64,000 bases of DNA from Dichetophora obliterata (taxonomy: Eukaryota > Arthropoda > Insecta > Diptera > Sciomyzidae): contig OY986435.1 of assembly GCA_963920525.1 (NCBI GenBank), positions 264,506,350-264,570,349 on the forward strand, read 5' to 3'. Both the position numbers and the translations under genes were made by a program. Below the pieces are notes generated by a model. That model had not been told where the DNA came from. It saw only the letters and a list, made by a program, of their open reading frames with translations, and did no database searches. Of the stretch, positions 23,135 through 34,095 are shown in pieces. The number at the start of each line of letters is the position of its first letter. Positions within the stretch are counted from its first letter, which is position 1.

Positions 23135-24382
23135 TTACGGCCATTTGTTTGTCCTATGATACGGAATGTAAAAGAAATCTCTTTGCCTAAAATATCTCTC
23201 AGGCGCATATATTCTTAAAAGAGCGAGGAGTGGCGCGCAGTCTTTATGTGACATAATTATATCGCGAACAAAAATAACAAGAAAAAATTTACGTCTGGAG
23301 GCTAAGGTATTAAGACCCAGAGGAGCACACCTGGATACGTACGTTGGCATAAAATTCCAATTTAATTTAAACATTATGTAACGAGTGAAATGTTTTTGTA
23401 TTCTTTCCAATCGCAAAGTATCTACCTCGTAGTATGGATCCCAGATCACACATCCATATACCAAGATGGACCTTACTAAAGATAAAAATAACGTTCTAAG
23501 GGTATATGGATCCTTAAATTCCTTCAAATTACGCCTTAAAAAACCCATCATTGCATTAGCCTTAGTAATTATGCAATCGTAATGGTTGGAAAAAGAAATT
23601 TTTCTATCAAATAGAATTCCCAGATCAGATGTAGACTCAACACGTGAAAGACCACTATTTGCGATTAAGTAATTAAAAAAATTTGGTTCTTTTTTCATAT
23701 AAAAAGACATAATGTTGCATTTGGCAACATTTAAATAAAGTCTATTAACTGAACACCATTTAATCATATTGTTTAAATCAATTTGAAGAAGCCGATGGTC
23801 GGAAGGTGAAGAAACTGAATTAAACAGTTTAACATCATCACCATACATCAAACAGTTAGTATGCTGTAAAAAGTTTGGGAGATCCTTGATGAAGAAGACA
23901 AACAATAGAGGTCCAAGGTGGCTTCCTTGGGGCACACCAGAATGGTTGGTAATAGATTTTGAGTAGCAGTTACCAATACGGACAACTTGATATCTATCAG
24001 AAAGGTAATTCCTCAGCCAGGATAACAAAGAGGAATGAAACCCCATTAGGGAAAGTTTTTTAATCCTAATGGAGTGCTGAACTCTATCAAAGGCTTTGGC
24101 GAAATCAGTAAAAATGACGTCAATCTGATTGCCTTTTTCCATTTCAGTTTTAATGAAGTGAGAGAACAGTGTTAGGTTTGTAGAAGTAGATTTACCACTA
24201 ACAAAACCGTGTTGGAATTCAGAGATAGAGTTTTTAATTCTAGCATAAATGTGTTTTTTGACAATTGACTCAAATAATTTAGGGATCAAGGGCAATTTTG
24301 ATATCGGTCGATAGTTCGCTATATTTTGCCTAGAGCCAGACTTATGGATAGGGACCATAATGGATTCTTTCCAAATATTCAA
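23135..24382 (-). pseudogene. LINE reverse transcriptase (C-terminal 415 codons)
   Basis: The open frame carries RT blocks in order: NIWKESIMVPIHKSG, NYRPISKLPLIPKLFE, HGFVSGKSTSTNL, DVIFTDFAKAFDRV (first catalytic Asp), HSGVPQGSHLGPLLFVFFI, and YGDDVKLF (usually Y/FADD), followed by LNVAKCNIMSF. The thumb and C-terminal region contain ILVYGCVIWDPYYE and LERIQKHFTRYI. The enzyme would copy LINE RNA at nicked target DNA. It lies in the same frame as 24,545-25,453. The two are separated only by stop codons at 24,545 and near 24,422, so the polypeptide is broken by nonsense changes. Confidence 0.9.
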
Positions 24383-24544
24383 AAGCTGCCCTGTCCTTAA
24401 AGATAAATTAAATAAAAGCGCTTATGGCTGGGCTAGCACAGCTGCGCAGTTTCTTAGAAAAATTGGGGGAATATTATCGGGACCAGTTCCTTTATTAATG
24501 TCTAGAGTGAGCAAATTTTGTAAGACATCATCATCAGAAAGAAA

Positions 24545-25453
24545 TTATGAACCCATATCAATAATAGGGTTGTCATTATTATAAAAAGGGCAGTTCACGT
24601 CATCTCCGTCGTCTAATAAAAAATTCGATTGAAAATAATCAGCAAAATGATTTCTGACGTCTGAAGTGCTACTTGCAGTTTTTTCGTTAAAAAACGTATT
24701 TTTAGGGAAACCCTTCGTGTTCCTTTTTTTATTCAAGAAATTCCAAAAGTTCTTTGGATTTCCTCTAATATCAGACTCCAGCTTATTAAGGTGAGATTTG
24801 TAGAGCGATTCTTTAAGAGATGCGTATTCACTATGCGCCTGTAAATAGTTTTGACGAAAAGATATATTTATTTTACTTTTTTTGAACAATTTGTTCATAC
24901 GGTTTTTTAATTTTGAAAGACTTTTATTGAACCACTCCGGCTTAGAACTGTTCTTAATCTTTTTAATAGGAACAAAGCAAGTAAATGCTTGATTTATAAT
25001 TTCGATAAAAAAGTCATAATTATCTGACAAGATATCACCAAAATCCAGACGCCAGTCCACACTCGACAAAAATGTAGATATCGCTGTGTAATCAGCTTTT
25101 TTAAATGCAAAAACAAAAGTATCGTTAATAAGAATTTCTAATTGTATTAAAAGTGCTTTATGATGAAAACTATTATTTGAAAGAAGTAAATCCGATTCAA
25201 CACAATTGGCATTAAGCTCATTATCAATAAAAATAAGATCTAAGATTTTGTTCAAGCTATTTGTGACAGACTTTATTTGAATCAGACCCAAGGAATATAA
25301 AGAGTCTAAAAAATCGATTTCCAAATTGTTGCACATCGAGTTCGGAATCATACTTAAAAGATCTTTAGAATAAGTCCAATTTACACTACTTAAGTTGAAA
25401 TCACCCAATACAATCGGGAATTCATTATCTTTGAGCCTATCAATTACGTTCAA
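24545..25453 (-). pseudogene. LINE endonuclease C-terminal half and RT linker
   Basis: It starts near FPIVLGDFNLSSVNW, the conserved G-D-F-N block of APE-type endonucleases, and continues through ILDLIFIDNE and the SxHKAL-like SFHHKALLIQLEI with its conserved His. A Lys-rich linker follows (KIKNSSKPEWFNKSLSKLKN, GNPKNFWNFLNKKRNT), then the start of the RT region. It ends at a premature stop after IIDMGS. Upstream, 25,548-26,063 is in another frame, so a frameshift lies between about 25,453 and 25,548. Confidence 0.85.
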
Positions 25454-25547
25454 AATATTAATAAAGTGTATAGAATAAACTTCACTTGAAGAGCAAGGTG
25501 GAATATAAGATACAAATATATATATACTTTTAATATAGTTAGAACCA

Positions 25548-26063
25548 TCACCATCCCAAGGGCAATCTACACGGACGCATATTTGTTACAAGAGATCGGA
25601 TGTGTTTAGCAATGATATCTGCTGACAACGATAAACTGCACGGATAGCAATTAAGACACCACCACCTCCTCATTGACATCAACTGGCTTAACAAGAGGTG
25701 TCTTTTTAAGCTAGTTGATGTCAATGATCGATCACGGCGAAAAACCTCGAACGTTTCATCAAAGAATTCAGATGTATAGATGCTCTGATGTAACCAAGTC
25801 CCCGTTAAAGCGATAACATCAAAAGAACAATCCATAATATTTAAAGAAAACTGAGTGGACTTTGTACGGAGGCCACCCGAATTTTGGTAATAAAGTTGTA
25901 GAAATTTATTGACAGGACTCAAAATGCCTTTAGATGGAACCTTTTGTTTTAGGACAAGTTTTGGGTTGTGTAAATCTGACTTTAAGACAAAAGTCATGAT
26001 TTTTCGCACTTCGACCCAAAATTTCGGTACCAAGGGCGAGAGATTGGGACTTGAGGATACCAT
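25548..26063 (-). pseudogene. LINE endonuclease N-terminal fragment
   Basis: LQLYYQNSGGLRTKSTQFSL is the N-terminal Asn-containing block, followed by FDVIALTGTWLHQSI. Related LINEs have LTETWL here, so the metal-binding Glu is replaced by Gly. FEVFRRDRS follows. Downstream a 21-base word (around 25,674-25,694) and its near-complement (around 25,713-25,733) form a hairpin that disrupts the reading, and a frameshift follows. The endonuclease that nicks target DNA would not work. Confidence 0.8.
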
Positions 26064-28478
26064 TAATCGATTTTTCGCATTTAAATGAATTTTTTACAAA
26101 AATTTATTATGGAATCATCTTCTATCTATCCTTTTTCCGATGTTACGTGGAAAAAAAAAACATTTTCCTAAACTGAGTTTATTACTTCTAAGCCATATAT
26201 ATAAAAAACGATTCATAGACATTTGGATAAGAAATGACAAATTTATGGGTAACTCAAATTTATAACTGCGGCGAGTACTTGGGCTGAAAATGTTGGGATA
26301 TCTTCACAAAAGTCCTGAAATAGTAAACAAAAATTAAGTTAATTAGATTTTGCTTATAAGAAAGCAAATCCTTTAAGCTATTGCTTATGCTAAGACTTTG
26401 ACGCAACATTCATGTCGAATTTTCTAACTTTTTATTCCAGAGTGCGGAGTGCAAAGTGCAGGGTAGCATTATTAACATCATCATCAACACACTGAATATA
26501 TTACAGCAGTTATACTGTAATGTGACTAAGTTTCAACATAAACAATACTAATGCTCAGACATATATTATACTTTACACAAGCAAGTATCATCTACTCACA
26601 CTCTTCTCTCTACTTTTTATATATAATGAGTGCTTTTATGAAAGGCATTTGCTAGTTAAGATGATGTTAACATTTTGACTTCACTTCACACTCTGTAGGT
26701 TCATTCGTACAGCCATGCTTCTCAGACACTCAACGAATGACTCTTATGTGTTGCAAGTATTTCATCATGAAAGTGAAGTTAAAACAACGTATGCATCTTT
26801 ATTTTAATGACTTTTTTAAGGTAGGGTCCTTGTTTTTAAACTAAAAAAATCAAACAATTTTTCTTTCTTTCTTATTATTTTATTTGATGTCAGAAATGTG
26901 AGTATTTTAGAATTGTGTATTTAAGTGTGTATGTAAAATATTTGAAAAACAAATTCGACAAAGTGTAAACATAGTTGCAAATATACGAAAATAGGATCAT
27001 ATGTTGTAGAACATAGGTTTATTCCCGTACTTTTTGAACAAAATATGGTAAAGCTGTCAAAAGCGTAAGAGTAAAATAAAATCTCCCAAAAATAGAGATA
27101 AACTCAAAAAATAACAGGAACGCTTTTCAGACGCAAATTGTGTAAGCTGTATATAACTGTTGTCACGCCTACTTTTAAAACCTTTTTACATGTATAAAAT
27201 CGTTCCTGTGATGTCTCTTAAGATCCCAGGAACGGTAGCACCTAAGGTCATTAAATTTACAATAGCTGCTATTAAGGTTCATATGTTGGTTAAAAAAAAA
27301 AATAAATGCCACACACCTTTTTACCGCCCACAAAGAAATAAAAATACTTCATTTCAGATGGTTCATCACGCATTGAAGTTTCACAAGGAAACGTCTAACT
27401 CGAATGGCAATTTGTTTGGAAACTTCCACACTTTTCACAATTTCACAAAACGATCACAAGCAAATTAATTGAATTGGGGAAGGACATATCTGTCGTGCCC
27501 GCTAGTTCCACTATAAAATCATAAATCTTTTATTTAATATGAAGTTGTATAAACATATATAGATACTCGTGGTCATGGTTAAATTCTACTATGCTTATAG
27601 TGAGGAAGAAAGGGTTTTTGAAGAGCTAGTTAAAGGATCATAAGCATGGATGATAAGTTCACTTCAAGTCTTTTTATTAGTGAACAATTTATTATGATAT
27701 TGTTTTTGAAATGTAATTAATTTTTATTTATATATGCGTTAAGGTAGGTTCTCTTAAGAAGATTTGAGTTTTCGAAAGGTGTCTAAAATGTTGATGTGGA
27801 AAGGTTTTTTGATCTGCATAACTTTCTACAATGCATTTATTTTGAGTATAAATGGTAAAAATTAAACATATTAATTTTCTACCAAAATTTTTTAAAAAAG
27901 TTTTTGCGAAACACAATTTTTAGACAAAAAAAAAATTTAAAAATAAAGTTTAAAGTATAGTTAACCGAAATCCTTTTTAAGGAATAATTTTATTTAACAT
28001 AATTTAATATAAAAATATGAGAAAGAAAATATTTTTGATTTCCCCAAATATTTAAATAGCTATATTCATACCATATTCAAATGTAAAACGAAATATTACA
28101 AAAAGTTGCCAATTGCATTATTTTAAAATGAAAAATATGTTCTTAGTACATGATTCAATTCAAAACTCAAAGTTTTGAAAATATTCATTCGAAGGATTAT
28201 TCATTTTCTCTGTACTGTGTAATGCATGCATTACTTGTATTTCTTTAATATTGTTTAACAACAAAAGCGTTTACATTTTTAAAAACTAATAATATCATTT
28301 TGAGTTAAGACAAATAAGTAGTAGAAAATTTAGTAGTAAACATAGTAGTCAAATATACCATTGAATATTTCGTACAATGAAAAAGTTTCATATTCATGCA
28401 ACTAAGTGCTTGATCTGTCATAAAAAAATTGCTATTTTGCTCTCTTTCTAGTATTAGGTAATCTAAATTCATTCTTAG
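26064..28478. other. Non-coding AT-rich DNA
   Basis: The frame at 27,160-27,468 (plus) has no recognised motif and I do not call it. No tandem or inverted repeat stands out. Confidence 0.5.
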
Positions 28479-28830
28479 TGGCAGCCGTAGCCTAGTGGAT
28501 AGAGTGCGTGGCCCCTAAGCTAAAGCACTGCGATAGCCCCGATTCAATTCCAGCTCAGAGAGAATGTTTTTTCAAATGAATTAGTTTTTCTGTTTGGTCG
28601 TCCCCTCTCTGCAGATAACGGCAAACCTCAAAGAGTAAAAACTTCCATGTAAAGTTTCTTGAGAATATAAAAGCAGTTCAGAGTCGACATAAAACTCGTA
28701 GTTCCAAGTTCTCGATCATTTGTGCTCAAACTTTTAATAACGCACAACACAATTGATCGATCGATCAGAAGCTCAATTTGACCGACAAAGTCCTTTCTTG
28801 GTCTGAAATGCCCAATTTATATTTTTTTAT
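28479..28830 (+). repeat. tRNA-derived SINE, family 1, copy A
   Basis: The 5' part resembles a tRNA gene with polymerase III boxes: A-like GTAGCCTAGTGGATAGAGTG and B-like GATTCAATTCCAGCTCAG. The body includes GGCAAACCTCAAAGAGTAAA and CGCACAACACAATTGATCGA. The 3' end is AT-rich. It is about 350 bp and alignable over its full length with 62,694-63,046. SINEs are copied by LINE enzymes in trans. Confidence 0.8.
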
Positions 28831-29112
28831 ATGTTCATTCTTGTGAGTAAACGTCAAATGCCTGTAAAATCTACACATGATTAAATCATGACGTAGAACA
28901 TAAAACAATCTTTAAACACGTTTTTCTCAAAATCAATTTTTGCACGATCGAAAGTTTATCTTTTGATTGGTTTCATCTACATTTCTGTTTAAAACACGGT
29001 CCATGTTTTCTTTGCAATCTTTTGAATTTGCAGACTTCTGCTGAAAAAAAAGTTTCATATAAGAGATGTTACTTTTTCTTTTTATTTCAGCATCAACGAT
29101 TCGGAAATAAAC

Positions 29113-29514
29113 AGCCCTATTCTGGCAAATTAACAAACTGCTAAGTAGTATTTTTTTATATATCTATATGTTTATTGTTTTTAAAACAAAATTTGAAGCA
29201 CAAAAAACAACCAGCCTAACCAAAAAACATTTTAATGTCGACTCTTAATTTAGTGTGAGCTTTTCTGACATTATTTCTATGGAATTTGTTGTCAAAAAGC
29301 TTACAATAAATTAAGAGTCGACATTAAAATGTTTTTTGGTTAGGCTGAACATTTTTTAATGAAATTATCAATAACTGAAAATCATTTGACAATTTGTATC
29401 AAAATTTATTATTTTTGAGCTTCAAATTTTGTTTTGAAATCAAAAAATTACAACAAATACATTGAAATATTCAAAATACCGGTTAAAAATTTGTTAATTT
29501 GCCAGAATAGGGCT
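29113..29514. repeat. MITE of ~400 bp with 25-bp perfect TIRs
   Basis: AGCCCTATTCTGGCAAATTA at 29,113 continues to 29,137 and is repeated as its exact complement at 29,490-29,514. Further inner complementarity is present (AACAAAATTTGAAGCACAAA against TTGAGCTTCAAATTTTGTTT). There is no coding sequence. It contains a second palindromic element at 29,212-29,346. Confidence 0.8.
29212..29346. repeat. 135-bp hairpin element nested in the MITE
   Basis: The 41-bp arms appear exactly complementary: left from CAGCCTAACCAAAAAACATT (29,212-29,252), right ending GGTTAGGCTG at 29,346. Pairing continues imperfectly inward through GTGAGCTTTTCTGAC. It would fold into an almost uninterrupted hairpin. Confidence 0.85.
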
Positions 29515-29606
29515 AAAAGTGTTTGCCCTAATTCGAAAAAAATGTTTATTTTATATTGTCAAAAAATCGAAATAGTTAATGTTGTAAATAAACAAACTTT
29601 GATATA

Positions 29607-30899
29607 AGGGTGTTTTTTATAGAGTGATACAAGTTTAAACCATAAGGAAACATAGTAATATATTTTTAATATCAATAAAACGAGCTTTATTGGATAGATA
29701 GACAAATTTTATGTCATTAATGCTCAAATATGATTTCGGCCATGTGGCCGCCACGGCTGGCGCGTACAAGGCGCAATCTGGAACACCAATTTTCACAAAC
29801 TTTTCGCAGCATTTGCGGCCGTATCTAGCCGATAACTCTTCCAATGTTGATTTCCAGGTGTTCAATTGCTTGTGGTTTATCGACGTAGACAAGTGACTTT
29901 ACATAACCCCAAAGAAAATAATCCAATGGGGTTAAATCACACGATCTTGGGGGCCAATTAATTGGGCCATTTCATGAAATTATTTTTTAGTCAAAAGGTT
30001 CCTTGAGTAAATCAATTGTAGCCCCAGCTGTGTGGCATGTGGCTCCGTCCTGTTGGAACCACATATCAGCAAGATTAATGCCAGCTAATTGAGGTACAAA
30101 AAACTTAGAATCATGTTCCTATACCGTTCACCATTGACAGTAACATTGTGACCATCATCGTTTTTGAAGACATATGGGCCAATGACTCCGCCAGCCCATA
30201 AAGCGCACCAAACAGTAATTTTCTGTGGATGTAATGGTGTTTCGACAAAAGTTTTTGGATTCTCCTCACTCCAAATACGAAAATTCTGTTTATTTACGTA
30301 CCTATTCAACCAAAAATGGGCTTCATCGGAAAATAAAATTTTCAATGCATATTCAAAATCAATATCAATTTGTGCTTCAGCCCATTCGCCGAATTGGTGG
30401 CGCATACGATGGTCGTTTGGCTTTAATTCCTGCACAAGTTGAATCTTGAAAGGTTTTAAGCCAAGATCTTTCATAACGTGGAAGGACACAGCCCCAGTTG
30501 CTGAGAACGGCGACGAATTGATTGATTAGGATCATCTTCAATGCTTTCCTGTACAGCGGCTACAGATTCTTCAGTGCGCACTGTTCGGCGTCTCACGGGA
30601 TGCACATTATCAGTAACAGTAAATGTGGTCCGAAAACGATCTACTGTTCTTCGAATTAGCAGCTCTGAAGGACGATTTTGTACGCCATATAATGGACGAA
30701 GTGCACGATAAGTTTGACGAACAGAACCATTATTTTGATTAAAATTTCCACAATTTTCACGCGTTGCTCTGGTGTAAGTCGATCCATAATGAAATATTAA
30801 AGCAAACTAAACAAAAAGCAATTATCAACTGTTAAATGGGTGGTCAAATAAAGCAGTGATGCCAACCCAAAGTTGTATCACTTTGTAAAAAACACCCTT
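29607..30899 (-). mobile_element. DD41D (rosa-type) mariner relative, copy 2, inactive
   Basis: Inverted ends AGGGTGTTTTTTATAGAGTG (left) and complement AGGGTGTTTTTTACAAAGTG (right). TA lies at the left edge (29,605-29,606) and is no longer visible at the right. The interior aligns throughout with copy 1 (20,721-22,014). Confidence 0.85.
29717..30787 (-). pseudogene. DD41D transposase, copy 2, frameshifted
   Basis: ATG at 30,787 begins MDRLTPEQR. The three acidic sites are all kept: FSDEAHFWLN, WFQQDG and CDLTPLDYF. GGVIGPYVFKNDDGHNVTVN and NGERYRNMI are also intact. It is broken by a one-base loss near 30,750 (ENCGNFNQ where copy 1 reads VKIVETFNQ), by a ~10-bp deletion near 30,470-30,480 (copy 1 has TLWKILRKDLG here) and by a frame change near 30,100. 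Copy 1 lost catalytic residues whereas copy 2 lost frame, so the two decayed independently. Confidence 0.85.
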
Positions 30900-31359
30900 C
30901 ACTATAATAAAATAACTTTTAAAATAAATTGTTTAAAATTGTCGTTTTTTTAAGCATCAGAAACTAGGAACCTACCTTTATATATAGCTGACTTCAGTGT
31001 GGCTGCTTTAATATAAAAAATAAATCTTACTAAGTGTTTCTCATAAAACAACCCTAGCTCATGTTTTTATCTTAATTATAACAAGATTCATGCATTTGGT
31101 AAAACAAAAGTACTTAAAAAATGGTTATGATGTTGATATAACGTATGAGTATTTGGGTGAGGTTTTCTTTTAAATGACTTTTAAGTAAATAATGTGCAAT
31201 ATTTCTTATAGCTTGTTTAATTGGAGAGAAGAAGAGGTAATGCGTACTATGAAATGTTTTTAAATGATTGAATATTTAATGGCCAATTTCTGATTAACTA
31301 AATTTAATCTAAAAATTAAAGTTATTATATGCAATGCGTATCCGTACTTGGAATGTTTT
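30900..31359. other. Non-coding AT-rich DNA
   Basis: Nothing assignable. Confidence 0.5.
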
Positions 31360-31499
31360 TTAATATACTTTAAAATCGAAGGAGTGTGGTTTCGATTCTC
31401 GCGGCATATAAAGAAATATTTTTAATATTCCTTTTTCTTGTTGTAATAGACGCAAGGAAAATGGAACAAAAAAAAAAATGTTAAGATGGTTGTCGAAAG
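31360..31499 (+). repeat. SINE-like repeat, family 2, 5' part
   Basis: GTGTGGTTTCGATTCTCGCG resembles a polymerase III B box. GAAATATTTTTAATATTCCT, TTGTTGTAATAGACGCAAGG and GGTTGTCGAAAG follow. It aligns with 33,880-34,010 and stops where the TG...CA insert begins. The remaining 3' part resumes at 32,923. Confidence 0.6.
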
Positions 31500-31740
31500 T
31501 GTAACAGTGGTTTTATCTTATGGCTGAGGTCAGCTCAGCCGTGCCAGGATCGAGTGAAAGATCCACAAACTTTCATCAAATGAGAACGCAGTTGGTGTTG
31601 GTTTAATATTATAATTCTGTATTTTATTGATATATTCTCCTTAAAAATACTTAATGCAGCGTAACGTCAGCAGTTTGGGTAACAGTGAATGTAAGCGGTC
31701 GAATGGTCGGAGGTTGTAGGTCCAGCTGGCGGCAAAATTG

Positions 31741-32008
31741 GTATTCGGTTAATCGGTAAATCGGTGAATCGGTGTATCGGTAATCGGTAATTCGGTAGAT
31801 CGGTAAATCGGTGAATCGGCTATCAGCAATCGGTAGATCGGTAAATCGGAAGATCGGTATTCGGTGAATCGGTAATCAGTATTCGGTAGATCGGTATTCG
31901 GTAGATCGGTAAGTCGGTGAATTGGTGAATCCTGCCAGGGCCCCTAAAGCGAAGATCGGTAATCGGTAGATCGGTAAATCGGTGAATCCTGCCAGGGCCC
32001 CTAAAACA
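31741..32008. repeat. Minisatellite of ~8-bp AATCGGTA-type units
   Basis: Units such as AATCGGTA, GATCGGTA and ATTCGGTG are repeated about 25-30 times with variation. The tract ends in two copies of GGTGAATCCTGCCAGGGCCC separated by more units. Confidence 0.8.
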
Positions 32009-32042
32009 AGACTCATTATTAATATTTTTAGAAAGTTAATAT

Positions 32043-32422
32043 ATGCCGGACTGCGTTGGACGAACCAAAGACAGGTTCTCAACGCAAGTGCGACGTCATC
32101 AAACGGAGACTCGAAGGGAAGAACCAGCAAGCTGGCTCGCCATCGAGTCCCTGCAACCATACCAAGCAAATCCCAATTAGAGTATGCCGACTGCGTTGGA
32201 CGAACCAAAGATTGGTTCTCACCGCAAGTGCGACATCTCAAGCAGAGACTCAAAGGGAAGAACCAGCAAGCTAGCTCGCCATTGAGTCACTGCGACCAAA
32301 AATATAGAGTATGCCGACTGCGTTGGACGAACCACGGACTGGTTCTCACCGCAAGTGCGACATCTCAAGCAGAGACTCAAAGGGAAGAACCAGCAAGCTG
32401 GCTCGCCATTGAGTCATTAAGT
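32043..32422. repeat. Three tandem units of ~113-138 bp
   Basis: Units start near 32,043, 32,181 and 32,307. Each begins ATGCCGnACTGCGTTGGACG and contains CGCAAGTGCGACATCTCAAG and GGGAAGAACCAGCAAGCTGG. They are GC-richer than their surroundings. The open frame crossing them changes frame between units, which argues against a protein. Confidence 0.8.
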
Positions 32423-32681
32423 ATAGCTTACCTAAAGCAAGACTGCTTTGGTTGGTTTTGTGTCGCCCTTTTATTCGATATGGACAGAAAACCAGTTGGG
32501 AATTATACGTTCAGTTTTGTCTTTGGCCTGCCTGGCTATGCATAGATATTGTGTGCGTATTAATTAGTGGCTTATGCAGTAGTGCGGTTGTGTGTTGTCA
32601 ATTAGTTTTATTGAGTAGGTATGTAGCGTGTGTTTGTTTCTATGGTCTGGTGTCGTAGTGCGGTTGTGTGTTATTGCTGCT

Positions 32682-32914
32682 TTTATAATAATAAGTAGAA
32701 ATATTTAAGTAGTACAATATGAATATATATATATCGATAATATTTAATATTATAGTTTATTTAGTGTATAAAAATATAATATTTGTAACGTCTTTATATT
32801 TATAATAATAAGTAGGAATATTTGAGTGATATAATATGAACATATATGTACATCGAAATTATTTAATATTATAGTTTATTTAGTGTATAAAAAGTATATA
32901 ATATTTGTAACGTC
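32682..32914. repeat. Tandem duplication of ~115 bp at the right end of the candidate LTR
   Basis: Two copies begin TATAATAATAAGTAG and end ATATTTGTAACGTC, each with TTATAGTTTATTTAGTGTAT. They differ by a few bases. Confidence 0.8.
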
Positions 32915-32922
32915 ACGTTACA

Positions 32923-33010
32923 GAAGAAACAACGGAAAACGGTGTCGGAAAAAAGTGTAGTTTTTGAGATGTCACTCAAGTAAATCATAAAGTCAGGCGT
33001 AAAAACTTCG
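32923..33010 (+). repeat. SINE-like repeat, family 2, 3' part
   Basis: ACGGAAAACGGTGTCGGAAA, then GTTTTTGAGATGTCACTCAA and the AAATCATAAAGTC block, align with 34,013-34,095. It continues the copy whose 5' part ends at 31,499. Confidence 0.6.
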
Positions 33011-33849
33011 CATTTTTTAATTCCAATAACACCGTACGAAACTACGAAGTAAACCATATACACGTGAAATTAGAGACAAAGGATAGTAAAACTGCGTACT
33101 CACTTTTTCTATGGAACGTCAGGAATTTTTTAAATGGAATTTTAAGTTACAAAAAGGAATTGTTTAAAGAAATTTATTTAAATACTTTGGGCCTTCTAAT
33201 CATCAAAATATGGGTATCAAATGAAAAGAGGCAATCTCTTGTCATGCGTGGAACACAGTTACCTCAATTTTGCCTTTTTTTATTTTCTTTTGTTGTGTTT
33301 TAGTCTCTCTTTCCCACTTTACTTTCTACACTTTTTGCATTTGTTTTAGTAAATTTCGCGAAAAAGACAGAACTTTTCCGTTTGCTAGTAATAAGCAAAA
33401 CAAGTAAATATTAAAGTACATACACGAAACAAATTAAACAAGCATTTCAGATACCTTGTCGATGTCATGCCTGCGTTAATTAATTCCATATTAATTAAGG
33501 TCATCTTTTTTCTGTCACATAGAAAACGCATTTGGCAATGCACTTGTGATCAATTGTTAATTTTTCCATCGCGCAATGCAAAAACAAAAAATAAGCATAT
33601 ACCAACAACAACACAAACGCATTCACTTGAACAACAAAAAAAAAAACACCTCAAGAAAGAACGATGCTGAGGATAATGTGTAGAAAGTAGAAGCAACATT
33701 TTTGTTATTTTTTTTTTTTGCTAGTGCTGTGGTAGGGATATCTGCTAAATATGTAAGATATGTAGGACAGCGAATACACAATCCTTTTAATAGGTTATTG
33801 TGATCAGCTGCAACATAGCTTCAATTAATATTTAATAGTAAAATAACCA
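33011..33849. other. Non-coding AT-rich DNA
   Basis: Short frames at 33,064-33,303 and 33,467-33,670 lack motifs and context. Confidence 0.5.
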
Positions 33850-34095
33850 ACCTATGTAGTAAAGGCTTTTGGATAATTTGGTAAAGTGTGCAACTATCAA
33901 TCGAGGGGGTGTGGGTTCGGTTCTTACGGCAGAAATATTTTTAATATTATATATTTTTGTTGTAATAGACGCAAGCAAAACGGAACAACAATGTTTAGAA
34001 GGTTGTCGGAAAAAACTACGGAAAACTGTGTCGGAAAAAAGAGTCGTTTTTGAGATTTCACTCAATCAAATCACAAAGTGCGGTGTAAAATCGTA
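33850..34095 (+). repeat. SINE-like repeat, family 2, uninterrupted copy
   Basis: B-box-like GTGGGTTCGGTTCTTACGGC, then AGAAATATTTTTAATATTAT, GTTGTAATAGACGCAAGCAA, GGAAAACTGTGTCGGAAAAA and CACTCAATCAAATCACAAAG. It shows the undivided order of the blocks found at 31,360-31,499 and 32,923-33,010. The 5' region before the B box is a possible tRNA A-box part but is weak. Confidence 0.6.

Larger units (their letters stand above)
22880..26063 (-). mobile_element. Decayed Jockey/CR1-type LINE
   Basis: The minus strand runs endonuclease (26,063-25,300), linker and RT (25,300-23,135), and an AT-rich 3' end near 22,880. No LTRs are present. Its single ORF2-like frame is broken by one frameshift and two or more stops. 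ORF1 is not seen upstream, so the copy is probably 5'-truncated near 26,063. Clade beyond the Jockey/CR1 group is not certain. Confidence 0.85.
31500..32922. mobile_element. Candidate solo LTR (1,423 bp) with internal tandem repeats
   Basis: It starts TGTAACAG and ends CACGTTACA, so it has the TG...CA termini and short inverted ends (TGTAAC/GTTACA) of an LTR. It splits a family-2 SINE precisely. Flanks AAAG and GAAG fit a 4-bp target duplication with one change. It contains three tandem-repeat tracts, annotated separately. The 187-codon frame at 31,982-32,545 runs through the tandem units and has no recognised motif. No coding domain of a retrotransposon is present, so a solo LTR or a non-autonomous element are both possible. 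Confidence 0.55.

Noticed and set aside
28479..28560. tRNA gene (A and B boxes), also at 38,422 and 62,694
   Set aside because: The head is followed by a shared body and AT-rich tail in more than one copy and does not form a clean cloverleaf by eye, so it is a SINE.
31982..32545. 187-codon plus-strand frame
   Set aside because: It runs through tandem units and changes frame between units. No motif.
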